Source: Roseimarinus sp035271585
Lineage (GTDB): Bacteria; Bacteroidota; Bacteroidia; Bacteroidales; Prolixibacteraceae
Reading direction: 5' to 3'
Assembly (NCBI GenBank): GCA_035271585.1
Contig: DATERL010000032.1
Location: forward strand, 1-9,212
DNA: 9,212 bases
Both the position numbers and the translations under genes were made by a program. Below are positions 1 to 5,319 of this stretch, one piece after another (the stretch's first letter is position 1; each line of letters begins with the position of its first letter). Below the pieces are notes generated by a model. The model was not told the DNA's origin, ran no database searches, and saw nothing but the letters and a program-made list of their open reading frames with translations.

Positions 1-82
1 AAACTAATGTTTTCAATTTGCAAATCGGGGTAAATTGGCAAACATATTTTGAGTTTTGTATTTTACGCATGCTTTTTCGTTA

Positions 83-396
83 TTGGTTGTTGGCTGCTGG
101 CTGATGGCTTGTGGCTATAAGCTACTGGCTGATGGCTGTTCTCTTCCAAATACGTACAATTAGCCATTGGCTATTGGCTGTTAGCTGTTAGCTATAAGCT
201 ATTGGTTACAAGCTATTGGCTGATTTTCGGGTTATTGGAATGAGACGCACTTATGTCATTCTGATCCCGATGTTTATTCGGGAGAAGAATCTGTTTCAAT
301 TAGCCATTGGCTACTGGCTGTTCCCTTCCAAATACGTACAATTAGCCATTGGCCATTAGCTGTTAGCTATAAGTTATTGGCTGTTGGCTGCTGGCT
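83..396. repeat. Heptanucleotide tandem repeat arrays (TTGGCTG-like)
   Basis: Four runs of degenerate 7-bp units lie in phase: about eight units at 83-138, nine at 159-221, three at 299-319 and eight at 341-396. Units vary around NTTGGCT, for example TTGGCTG, ATTGGCT, GTTAGCT, ATAAGCT and ATTAGCC. Both GGCT and AGCC occur, so the arrays can fold on themselves. No ORF with protein character overlaps them. The period and degeneracy recall the short tandemly repeated heptamers of cyanobacteria, but that is only an analogy. Confidence 0.85.
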
Positions 397-426
397 GATT
401 TTCGGATTATTAGAATGAGACGCACT
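134..426 (+). repeat. Two direct copies of a ~110 bp intergenic unit
   Basis: Copy 1 (about 134-250) and copy 2 (about 316-426) share the same order of parts: GGCTGTT, then C(T/C)CTTCCAAATACGTACAAT, a heptad array, TGATTTTCGG(G/A)TTATT(G/A)GAATGA, and the beginning of the GAGACGCAC palindrome. Copy 1 stops in the first half of the palindrome while copy 2 continues through it. The 65 bp between them holds a small CCCGAT/ATTCGGG hairpin at 266-282. This is segmental duplication of the heptad array together with its flanks. Confidence 0.75.
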
Positions 427-440
427 GTAGTGCGTCTGTA
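417..440. repeat. Palindromic repeat, GC-form copy
   Basis: The sequence is a near-perfect palindrome, with half-sites GAGACGCACT and AGTGCGTCT joined through GT, followed by GTA. It belongs to the interspersed family also seen at 1133, 1373, 2565, 2591, 2619 and 3730. A half copy (GAGACGCAC) lies at 242-250. Confidence 0.85.
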
Positions 441-449
441 CGGCTTTTT

Positions 450-556
450 CCCGTTTTGCGGGAGATTACAATCGAAGACGAACGATTGTGAAGTTCCGAT
501 TTTCGGAATCACCCTTAGGTAAATTAGCTACGCTGAACTTCGTTTCGCACCAGCGG
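450..556 (+). repeat. ~105 bp structured repeat, copy A (inverted partner at 4713-4815)
   Basis: This block recurs almost unchanged on the opposite strand at 4713-4815. It can form several hairpins: CCCG/CGGG at 450-463, ACAATCG/CGATTGT at 468-489, and a longer stem at 488-512 (GTGA, two-base bulge, TTCCGA, loop TTT, TCGGAA, TCAC). A CGCTG/CAGCG pair lies at 531-555. The last 14 bases (TTTCGCACCAGCGG, 543-556) are duplicated at 559-572. A short open frame over this block on the minus strand is a by-product of the repeat, not a gene. Confidence 0.8.
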
Positions 557-629
557 GTTTTCGCACCAGCGGGGGGATTCAGTATTGAAACTATTTCTGA
601 TTTGTATTTTTTTTGCGAGCATAGATTAA

Positions 630-646
630 AATGTTTTACCACAGAT
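630..646 (+). repeat. CCACAGAT-type flanking repeat, left copy
   Basis: The 17 bases AATGTTTTACCACAGAT are identical to 1041-1057. They are followed by further ACCACAGATT and ACACAGATTT units through about 668, which run into the stop codon of the GxxExxY gene. Together with the right copy they bracket that gene as a 411 bp unit. Confidence 0.8.
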
Positions 647-665
647 ACCACAGATTGACACAGAT

Positions 666-1037
666 TTAGAGAATTAGACGTTTGATGCCTTTTTTGAGGT
701 CGGTTTCGTTAAAGTTGATTAAAAGCCCTAATTTCTTATCGGCTAATTTCAAATAAGTTAATACTTGTGCTGTGTGTATAGGTGCTAAGGTATCAACAGA
801 TTTTATCTCAATAATTACAGTATTATCTACAATTAAATCAATCCGGTATCCGGCTTCTAACTTTATGTCATCGTAAATAACGGGCAAAGCGACCTGTCGA
901 AGGACAGTCATACCCGATTTTATCAATTCATATTCCAAACAAACCTCATAGGTAGATTCCAAAAGTCCGGGGCCAAGTTTAGAATGGACTTTGTAGGCAT
1001 AGCCAATGATTTCGTATGTTAGATCGTTGATTTTCAT
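666..1037 (-). CDS. GxxExxY family PD-(D/E)XK nuclease-like protein
   Basis: The 123-residue product matches the GxxExxY family (PD-(D/E)XK superfamily) in size and motifs. The naming motif is seen as G24-LL-E27-ST-Y30. A nuclease-like core follows: D67 in YRIDLIVD, then E77-I-K79 in IIEIKSVD, and a Q91-xxx-Y95 helix. All expected acidic and lysine positions are present, so the fold is probably intact. The biochemical role of the family is not settled; binding or cutting of nucleic acid is inferred from the fold. The ATG at 1037 gives the usual family N-terminus (MKINDLTYEIIGYAYKVHSKLG). The gene is flanked on both sides by CCACAGAT repeats, and its TAA lies at the edge of the left repeat. 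It is transcribed on the same strand as wbpA but has no visible functional link to it; it looks like a passenger cassette. Confidence 0.92.
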   Translation of the reverse strand: MKINDLTYEIIGYAYKVHSKLGPGLLESTYEVCLEYELIKSGMTVLRQVALPVIYDDIKLEAGYRIDLIVDNTVIIEIKSVDTLAPIHTAQVLTYLKLADKKLGLLINFNETDLKKGIKRLIL

Positions 1038-1040
1038 ATT

Positions 1041-1112
1041 AATGTTTTACCACAGATTATTCATATTTACACAGTTTAATCTGTGAATATCTGTGTAATC
1101 TGTGGTGAACTA
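1041..1112. repeat. CCACAGAT flanking repeat, right copy with hairpin
   Basis: The region begins with the 17-bp direct repeat shared with 630-646 and then forms an imperfect hairpin. The left arm from about 1050 (ACCACAGATTA...ACACAG) pairs with the right arm ending near 1108 (CTGTG...TAATCTGTGGT), with roughly 21 of 26 positions matching and a short loop. Repeats of this ACCACAGATTACACAGAT type are familiar from many environmental bacterial genomes, often near GxxExxY genes; that association is from memory. It lies just upstream of the GxxExxY start. Confidence 0.8.
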
Positions 1113-1132
1113 TTTATTTATTGTTTCTTTTT

Positions 1133-1156
1133 GAGACACACTATAGTGCGTCTGTA
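1133..1156. repeat. Palindromic repeat, GC-form copy
   Basis: GAGACACACTATAGTGCGTCTGTA has one arm mismatch (ACACAC against GTGCGT). It lies between the GxxExxY cassette and the polypyrimidine tract downstream of wbpA. Confidence 0.8.
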
Positions 1157-1160
1157 AGGG

Positions 1161-1209
1161 TTCTCTTTTTTTCTCTTCTTCCTCTTCTTCCTCTTCCTTC
1201 CCCTTTTCT
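1161..1209 (+). repeat. 49-nt pure polypyrimidine tract
   Basis: Every base from 1161 to 1209 is C or T, with a 9-base rhythm (TCTTCTTCC) in the middle. On the minus strand it is a pure purine run that begins inside the TAG stop of wbpA and continues downstream. It codes for nothing. Such tracts can adopt triplex structure and slip during replication. Confidence 0.8.
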
Positions 1210-2527
1210 ACAATTTATACACCTTATCGCTGGCTTCTTTTATCATATTTCGCATATCAACAATTAGTTTGGCATGTTGCTGAATATAGTCAATATCGAA
1301 GGCCGAATGGTTGGTGGTAAGTACCACACAATCGGCTGCTGAAAGGGCTTCGGGGGTTAATTCAGTTGATGATAGAGACGCACGATTGTGCGTTTGTACA
1401 GATATTGATGGAATATGTGGGTCGTTGTAAGAGACGATGCCGCCTTTGTGTGTCACAATGTCCATGATTTGTAGGGCAGGCGATTCGCGCGCATCGTTGA
1501 TATTGGGCTTGTAGGCTACTCCTAAAAATAAAATGCTGCTTCCGTTTACTGCTTTTTTATGGCGGTTGAGTGCTGTGGCAATTTTGATGTACATATAGTG
1601 GGGCATGCGCATGTTAATGTGCCCTGCGGTGTGTATCATGCTGAGCTCAAAATCGAAACGTTTGGCAATGTGCTCAAGATAAAAAGGGTCGAGTGGAATA
1701 CAGTGGCCACCAATGCCCGGGCCGGGATAAAATGCCTGAAAGCCAAAGGGTTTTGTTTTGGCAGCATCAATTACTTCCCATATATTAATGTCCATTTTAC
1801 CGGCCAGCAATGCCAACTCGTTAATTAAGCTAATGTTGACCAATCGGTAGGTGTTTTCTAGAATTTTCACCATTTCGGCCACCCGTGGCGAGCTTACCTT
1901 GTGAATGGTATCGATGGCTTTGGTGTAAAGGGCTTCGCCAATTTCTAGTCCGTCGCTGGTCATGGCACCCAATACTTTTGGTGTATTACGGGTGTGAAAG
2001 TCTTTGTTGCCCGGATCTACACGTTCAGGACTATAAGCCAACCAGAAATCTTCGCCTTGTTTCAATCCACTTAGTTTTTCAATTATAGGCAGCATCAAAT
2101 CTTCGGTTGTGGTTGGGTAGGTGGTGCTTTCGAGGCAAATAAAGGTGCCGGCTTTCATGTATTGACCAACCGCTTCGCATGCACTTTCGATGTAGCTCAT
2201 GTCGGGCTTTTTAAATTTATCGAGGGGTGTTGGCACGGCAATGATCAGTGCATCACACTCTTTCATTCTCGAAAAATTGGTGGTGGCTTCGAGGGTTAAC
2301 TTTTCAACAACAACCTCGCGCAATACGGCGTCGCGTATGTCGCCAATGTAATTGTCGCCGTGATTGATCAAATCGGTTTTTTGTTGATTTTTGTCGAACC
2401 CGATGACTTTTATTCCAGCTTCGGCGAAGTTAACGGCCAAGGGGAGACCTACGTATCCGAGGCCTATGATTCCAATTACTTCGGTGTTATTGGCAATTTT
2501 TTTGAGGATTTGTGCTTTGTGGTTCAT
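1208..2527 (-). CDS. wbpA: UDP-N-acetylglucosamine 6-dehydrogenase, WbpA type
   Basis: This cytoplasmic enzyme would oxidise UDP-GlcNAc to UDP-GlcNAc uronate in two NAD+-dependent steps for surface polysaccharide. The 439 residues match the usual length. The Rossmann motif GLGYVG is at 22-27, followed by an acidic strand end (VIGFD, 41-45). YSPERVDPGN (165-174), AKTKPFGFQAFYPGPG (256-271) and GGHCIPLDP (273-281) are hallmarks of the WbpA branch, with catalytic Cys276. The C-terminal NDP-binding domain starts near 328 (FLGVAYK, 334-340; ARESPA, 346-351). ATG at 2527 gives the expected start and no Shine-Dalgarno is seen. Residues about 376-385 (SVQTHNRASL) are encoded by a palindromic repeat copy at 1373-1399, in frame, in a loop that varies in the family. 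Its partner, the WbpB-like gene, lies 152 bp upstream. Related UDP-ManNAc or UDP-Glc dehydrogenases are less likely given the motif set. Confidence 0.93.
   Translation of the reverse strand: MNHKAQILKKIANNTEVIGIIGLGYVGLPLAVNFAEAGIKVIGFDKNQQKTDLINHGDNYIGDIRDAVLREVVVEKLTLEATTNFSRMKECDALIIAVPTPLDKFKKPDMSYIESACEAVGQYMKAGTFICLESTTYPTTTEDLMLPIIEKLSGLKQGEDFWLAYSPERVDPGNKDFHTRNTPKVLGAMTSDGLEIGEALYTKAIDTIHKVSSPRVAEMVKILENTYRLVNISLINELALLAGKMDINIWEVIDAAKTKPFGFQAFYPGPGIGGHCIPLDPFYLEHIAKRFDFELSMIHTAGHINMRMPHYMYIKIATALNRHKKAVNGSSILFLGVAYKPNINDARESPALQIMDIVTHKGGIVSYNDPHIPSISVQTHNRASLSSTELTPEALSAADCVVLTTNHSAFDIDYIQQHAKLIVDMRNMIKEASDKVYKL
1373..1399. repeat. Palindromic repeat copy inside the wbpA reading frame
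   Basis: The plus strand reads TAGAGACGCAC, GATT, GTGCGT, TTGTAC: the same half-sites and flanks as the intergenic copies, with an altered centre. In the wbpA frame it yields S-V-Q-T-H-N-R-A-S-L without a stop or frameshift. Confidence 0.8.
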
Positions 2528-2564
2528 ATTTAGATTTTCAGATTTCTAGATTGTTGGATTTAAT

Positions 2565-2646
2565 GTAGAGACGTACTATAGCGTCTTAATGTAGAGACGC
2601 ACTATAGTGCGTCTTAAGGTAGAGACGTACTATAGTGCGTCTCTAC
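2565..2646. repeat. Three tandem palindromic repeats between wbpA and the wbpB-like gene
   Basis: Copies lie at 2565-2588, 2591-2615 and 2619-2646. The third is nearly a perfect 28-bp palindrome (GTAGAGACGTACTA joined to TAGTGCGTCTCTAC, two mismatched pairs). The first has lost two bases in its right arm. They fill most of the 152 bp between the two sugar genes, so in a wbpB-wbpA transcript they would form consecutive hairpins. The preceding ATTGTTGGATTT, at about 2550-2562, also precedes the copy at 5955. Confidence 0.85.
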
Positions 2647-2679
2647 CGATGTACGGATGATTTGATGTTCCCATTTTTT

Positions 2680-3519
2680 TCATTTCTTTTCCAATGCTTT
2701 GTAAATGTTTTTGATTTCGCTGGTGCCAATTCCCTTATTGTTGATGATGTTGGAATAGCAATGGGTAAATAACCCGGTATTGGCATCAATGGGGTAGGTG
2801 ATTCCGTTAATGGCGATTCGACGTTTTTTTATGTTTTTATTGTTGCGGTCGGCGTTATTTAAACTAAAGGACACGGTGGCATGCTCTAGCTCTAACTTAC
2901 CCATTGCACTGCTTTCGGTTTGTTCCGATAGCTGAAGCGAAAGGGGCTTGCCATAAATCCAGCTTAAAAAATCGAAAAAATGATAGCCCAGTGAAGTTAA
3001 AATGCCTCCCGATTTTTGGGCATCGCCTTTCCAGCTTTGTGCAAACCATTTGCCTCGGTAGGTGTGGTTGATGAGTTCGATGGTGTGCTTTTCGTTGGGG
3101 TTGAAATGCTCTTTAAGCTTCATTATTTGAGGCTGGTAGCGGTATTGCAATACGCTGTATATTTTTTTGTTGGTTTGTTCTTCGAGGTCAATAAGGGCAT
3201 TGAGTTGCTTCTCGCTTAACACCAGTGGGCTTTCGCATATTGCATTGATGCCAAGACCTAATGATATTTCAATGTGTTCGAAATGCAAATGGGTTGGCGA
3301 ACAGATGGTGATAAAATCGACAGGATTTTGTTTGATGAAAGCTTCAAAATCGGCTGTATTTTTAAAGTATTCGCAATCGGGGAAATATTGATCCAGCACT
3401 TCAAGGTTATCGTTGGGGTCGGTCACGGCAATAACTTGCCCTCCAATTTCTTTAATGGCTTCCAGGTGCTTCTGTGCAACATATCCTGCTGCTCCTATTA
3501 TGGCAAAAGTATGGTTCAT
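2680..3519 (-). CDS. WlbA/WbpB-like Gfo/Idh/MocA oxidoreductase with altered EKP motif
   Basis: The product resembles UDP-N-acetyl-2-amino-2-deoxyglucuronate dehydrogenase (WlbA/WbpB), which oxidises C3 of UDP-GlcNAc uronate with NAD+. From the ATG at 3519 it is 279 residues, somewhat shorter than the ~315 I recall for the family. The NAD-binding start MNHTFAIIGAAGYVAQKHL matches WlbA, as do TICSPTHLHFEHI (71-83), the YRGKWFAQSWKGD stretch (154-166) and SLGYHFFD (176-183), with the conserved His180. An ATG at 3591 would add 24 residues of no family character, so I reject it. The oddity is ICESPLV at 94-100: the near-universal Glu-Lys-Pro of this superfamily is Glu-Ser-Pro, codon AGC at Ser97. 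Activity may be changed or lost. It lies upstream of wbpA on the same strand, which supports the pathway assignment. Confidence 0.85.
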   Translation of the reverse strand: MNHTFAIIGAAGYVAQKHLEAIKEIGGQVIAVTDPNDNLEVLDQYFPDCEYFKNTADFEAFIKQNPVDFITICSPTHLHFEHIEISLGLGINAICESPLVLSEKQLNALIDLEEQTNKKIYSVLQYRYQPQIMKLKEHFNPNEKHTIELINHTYRGKWFAQSWKGDAQKSGGILTSLGYHFFDFLSWIYGKPLSLQLSEQTESSAMGKLELEHATVSFSLNNADRNNKNIKKRRIAINGITYPIDANTGLFTHCYSNIINNKGIGTSEIKNIYKALEKK

Positions 3520-3591
3520 GATTTTCGGATTATTGGATGTATAGAATATTGGACTTTTAGATTGATAAATTGATACTCCCCAACCTCCCAA

Positions 3592-3737
3592 TACGCTTCG
3601 CTAGCGGGACAGGCTCTCCCGCAAAAGACGGGATAAATTTCGGGGGCTAAAATCTTAGGTGTTTGGCTTAGTGTGCAAAAGGGGTAGGCTGATTTCTAAT
3701 TCCTTGTTTCTTGTTTCTTATTATTTTTTGATACGTA
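3592..3737. repeat. Intergenic hairpin cluster related to the 105 bp repeat
   Basis: This gap holds GCGGGA/TCCCGC (about 3603-3621, loop CAGGCTC) and CCCG/CGGG (about 3617-3631). TCTCCCGCAAAAGACGGG is a relative of the end of the 105 bp repeat (reverse complement of 450-464, TCTCCCGCAAAACGGG), so this may be a truncated third copy. No gene is seen. Confidence 0.5.
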
Positions 3738-3754
3738 CTAAAGTGTGTCTGTAC
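3730..3754. repeat. Palindromic repeat forming the 3' end of the toxin gene
   Basis: The plus strand reads GATACGTACTAAAGTGTGTCTGTAC, a diverged GC-form copy. Its minus strand encodes the last residues T-D-T-L and the TAG stop of the AbiEii-type gene. Confidence 0.75.
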
Positions 3755-4379
3755 TTTTAAATGTTTTATTGGGTTCATTATTCATTGCACTTAGGCGGGT
3801 TTTTATACACTCCCAGTTATATACACGCTTAAACATTTTGATGGGCTCTAAATGATTGACTTCATCGTAATAAAAAAGAGACTTTAATGCCATAATCATA
3901 TTGTTTTCATATTTTAATTCATAAGCTTGTAGCATTTGATTTAAAGTCAGGTTATTTGAAAGATAAGCAATATCAATAAAATCCTTAATTCTTGTTCTAT
4001 TCGTGGTAATCGCATTTAGCTTCATGGCTGCAATTTCTATTAAATCTGCCATTCGAATATTATCCTTTTGCTTGATTTCTTTAATCCATTTATAATTGTG
4101 TGTTATACAATCTACCTTTACACCAGATATTTCTCCTTTAAGTGTGTTTTTTGCGATAAAATCAAGTTGATATGCATAGGTTGTTTTTAGGTGTTCTGCA
4201 ATTTGTTCCGCATCGAATGGCTTTGTCGAAAACAAATCTAAATCAATACTTAGTCTATGTCCTATTTGAAGTGATAATGCAGTTCCTCCAACAAGTACAA
4301 AATCATTTAGTATTTTGTCTAACATCAACTCTTTTAGGAGTTCCAATGCTGTATTTGAGACTGTTTGTGTGTATAACAT
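3738..4379 (-). CDS. AbiEii/AbiGii-family nucleotidyltransferase toxin
   Basis: The product belongs to the nucleotidyltransferase toxin family of type IV AbiE systems and MenT toxins. Known members transfer nucleotides to tRNA ends or otherwise block growth; the target here is unknown. From ATG 4379 it has 213 residues. The nucleotidyltransferase signature is complete: GGTALSLQIGHRLSIDLDLF (31-50), with Gly31-Gly32, Arg42, Ser44 and metal-binding Asp46 and Asp48. The second motif is seen as MK120-LNAITTN-R128-TRIK132-D133-FID. An upstream start at 4415 would add 12 residues of basic, non-family sequence overlapping the partner gene further, so the inner ATG is preferred. The gene overlaps its upstream partner by 46 bp, consistent with translational coupling. 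Its final residues and stop come from a palindromic repeat. Antiphage or plasmid-stability function is inference from the family. Confidence 0.9.
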   Translation of the reverse strand: MLYTQTVSNTALELLKELMLDKILNDFVLVGGTALSLQIGHRLSIDLDLFSTKPFDAEQIAEHLKTTYAYQLDFIAKNTLKGEISGVKVDCITHNYKWIKEIKQKDNIRMADLIEIAAMKLNAITTNRTRIKDFIDIAYLSNNLTLNQMLQAYELKYENNMIMALKSLFYYDEVNHLEPIKMFKRVYNWECIKTRLSAMNNEPNKTFKSTDTL

Positions 4380-4648
4380 TTTAGTTCTTCTTTTTTGATT
4401 TCGAAAACGGCACATACAAAAGCGAAATCTTTCTTGTTCAAGTTAGGAATTTGTTTTATTGCTTCTTTTACACCGTCTAAGCCATATTGTTGTATAATGG
4501 CCTGGAAATCTTCTAGCCTTCCTCTTTCAATTACCCTTTGAACCACAGTGATTTTCATCGCATCCCAATCAAACTCTTTTAAATCGTATTCCCAAAGTAA
4601 AGATGACCTGAGTTTTGCTGTTGTATTTTTATCGATTTGAAAAAACAT
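4334..4648 (-). CDS. Small partner (putative antitoxin) of AbiEii toxin, DUF6922-like
   Basis: The 104-residue protein begins MFFQIDKNTTAKLRSSLLWE and continues YDLKEFDWDAMKITVVQRVI, then ERGRLEDFQAIIQQYG. This LLWEYD...W....VVQRVIERG pattern is that of small Bacteroidota proteins I recall as DUF6922, often encoded just before AbiEii genes. The middle (residues 25-85) is predicted helical from its heptad-like hydrophobic spacing. There is no recognisable winged helix and it is about half the length of classical AbiEi, so the pair differs from the standard AbiE architecture. The gene precedes the toxin and overlaps it by 46 bp, the usual order for antitoxins that are made first. Autoregulation is plausible but no operator is evident. 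The pairing is strong from context; the antitoxin role is inference. Confidence 0.8.
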   Translation of the reverse strand: MFFQIDKNTTAKLRSSLLWEYDLKEFDWDAMKITVVQRVIERGRLEDFQAIIQQYGLDGVKEAIKQIPNLNKKDFAFVCAVFEIKKEELKCYTHKQSQIQHWNS

Positions 4649-4688
4649 AAGTTAAAGTTAATAATTATTGCGAGGGTTGAGGTTATTA

Positions 4689-4708
4689 GTAGAAACGTAA
4701 TATATTAC
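4689..4708. repeat. Palindromic repeat, AT-form copy
   Basis: GTAGAAACGTAATATATTAC is the AT-rich form of the family: the half-site is GAAACGTAATA instead of GAGACGCACTA. It is cut short on the right where the inverted 105 bp repeat begins. Confidence 0.75.
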
Positions 4709-4712
4709 CCCT

Positions 4713-4815
4713 GTTGGCGCGAAACGAAGTTCAGCATAGCTGATTTAACTTAGGGTGATTCCGAAAATCGGAACTTCACATTCGTTCGTCTTCGATTGTA
4801 ATCTCCCGCCAAACG
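4713..4815 (-). repeat. ~105 bp structured repeat, copy B (inverted)
   Basis: On the minus strand this matches 450-556 with only about ten scattered differences. The TTCCGA-TTT-TCGGAA stem with its outer GTGA/TCAC pairs is kept exactly, while the ACAATCG/CGATTGT stem has one mismatch (CGAATGT). Copies A and B are in opposite orientation and bracket about 4.2 kb. Confidence 0.8.
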
Positions 4816-4913
4816 GTACAGGCAGTGCCTTGTTCCTATTTGTTGGAATCCGCACCAGCGGTTAAACTGATTCCTAATTCCTTATTTCTTATTATTTATT
4901 TCTTGTTTTTTTT

Positions 4914-4980
4914 GAAACGCAATATATGATGTCTTTACAGGGCGTCTTTTTTTTGAAACGTAATATATTGTGTTTTTACG
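4914..4980. repeat. Two AT-form palindromic repeats
   Basis: Copies at 4914-4940 (GAAACGCAATATATGATGTC and a TTTACAG tail) and 4955-4980 (GAAACGTAATATATTGTG and a TTTTTACG tail) lie 14 bp apart. Both are diverged in the right arm but keep the left half-site and the TNTAC tail. Confidence 0.75.
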
Positions 4981-5044
4981 GCAAATGATGGTTTTTTCTT
5001 TAACCTCAATCTCAATCTTAACCTCAATTTTTCTCTTTCCTTCT

Positions 5045-5140
5045 TTTCACAGCTTCGCCCCCTTCCCGATATGAAATCGGGACTAAATCTTTGCAGATTT
5101 AGCACTTCGTTGGCTGCGCTGTTTCACAGCTTCGCCCCCT
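5045..5140 (+). repeat. Hairpin cassette between 19-bp direct repeats
   Basis: TTTCACAGCTTCGCCCCCT occurs exactly at 5045-5063 and 5122-5140. Between the copies lie a CCCGAT/ATCGGG hairpin (5065-5081) and a perfect 8-bp stem CTAAATCT-TTGC-AGATTTAG (5083-5102). The compact arrangement looks like a small repeat element or tandem duplication; no protein is encoded. Confidence 0.8.
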
Positions 5141-5190
5141 CAGTCCCATTTTTCAGCTGAATAGGTGAGTTTTGTTTCAAATTTATTAAA

Positions 5191-5205
5191 GTCGGATAAT
5201 CCGAC
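5191..5205 (-). terminator. Possible terminator of the regulator gene
   Basis: On the minus strand GTCGGA-TTA-TCCGAC forms a 6-bp stem with a 3-nt loop, followed by TTTAATAAATTT. It lies about 115 bp past the stop of the regulator gene. A second palindrome (CAACCATTGGTTG, 5215-5227) lies between. The T tract is interrupted, so this is a weak call. Confidence 0.3.
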
Positions 5206-5319
5206 CAATTCAACAACCATTGGTTGCTTTTTGTTGTCCTAAACCTTTTACGAAAAACGATAACTTTTAAAAAAAACACTTACAAAAGTATCAATAAGTC
5301 GCACTTAGTTTATTGTGGC

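Larger units (their letters stand above)
4649..5319. other. Repeat-filled intergenic region without a gene
   Basis: No credible coding sequence is seen on either strand in these ~670 bp. The contents, in order, are an AT-form palindrome (4689-4708), the inverted 105 bp repeat (4713-4815), two more AT-form palindromes (4914-4940, 4955-4980), four hexamers CTCAAT/CTTAAC (5005-5028), a hairpin cassette between 19-bp direct repeats (5045-5140), and two small palindromes near the end of the regulator gene (5191-5227). It separates the toxin pair from the regulator gene. Confidence 0.75.

Noticed and set aside
83..440. CRISPR array
   Set aside because: The repeated units are contiguous heptamers without unique spacers of constant length, and no cas gene is nearby.
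466..651. 61-residue minus-strand ORF
   Set aside because: Most of it lies on the 105 bp repeat, whose inverted copy has no matching ORF context. It has no protein-family character and arises from the repeat.
1559..2088. Plus-strand ORFs opposite wbpA
   Set aside because: They run antisense to a gene with full family motifs and encode low-plausibility sequences; they are shadow frames.
3016..3573. Plus-strand ORFs opposite the wbpB-like gene
   Set aside because: They are antisense shadows without motifs; the minus-strand gene explains the codon structure.
3520..3591. 24-residue N-terminal extension of the wbpB-like protein
   Set aside because: The Rossmann start MNHTFAIIGAAGY is at 3519, where the family begins. 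The extension has no homologous character and lies in repeat-like AT-rich sequence.
4172..4384. Plus-strand ORF opposite the toxin gene
   Set aside because: It is antisense to the nucleotidyltransferase motifs and shows no recognisable protein features.
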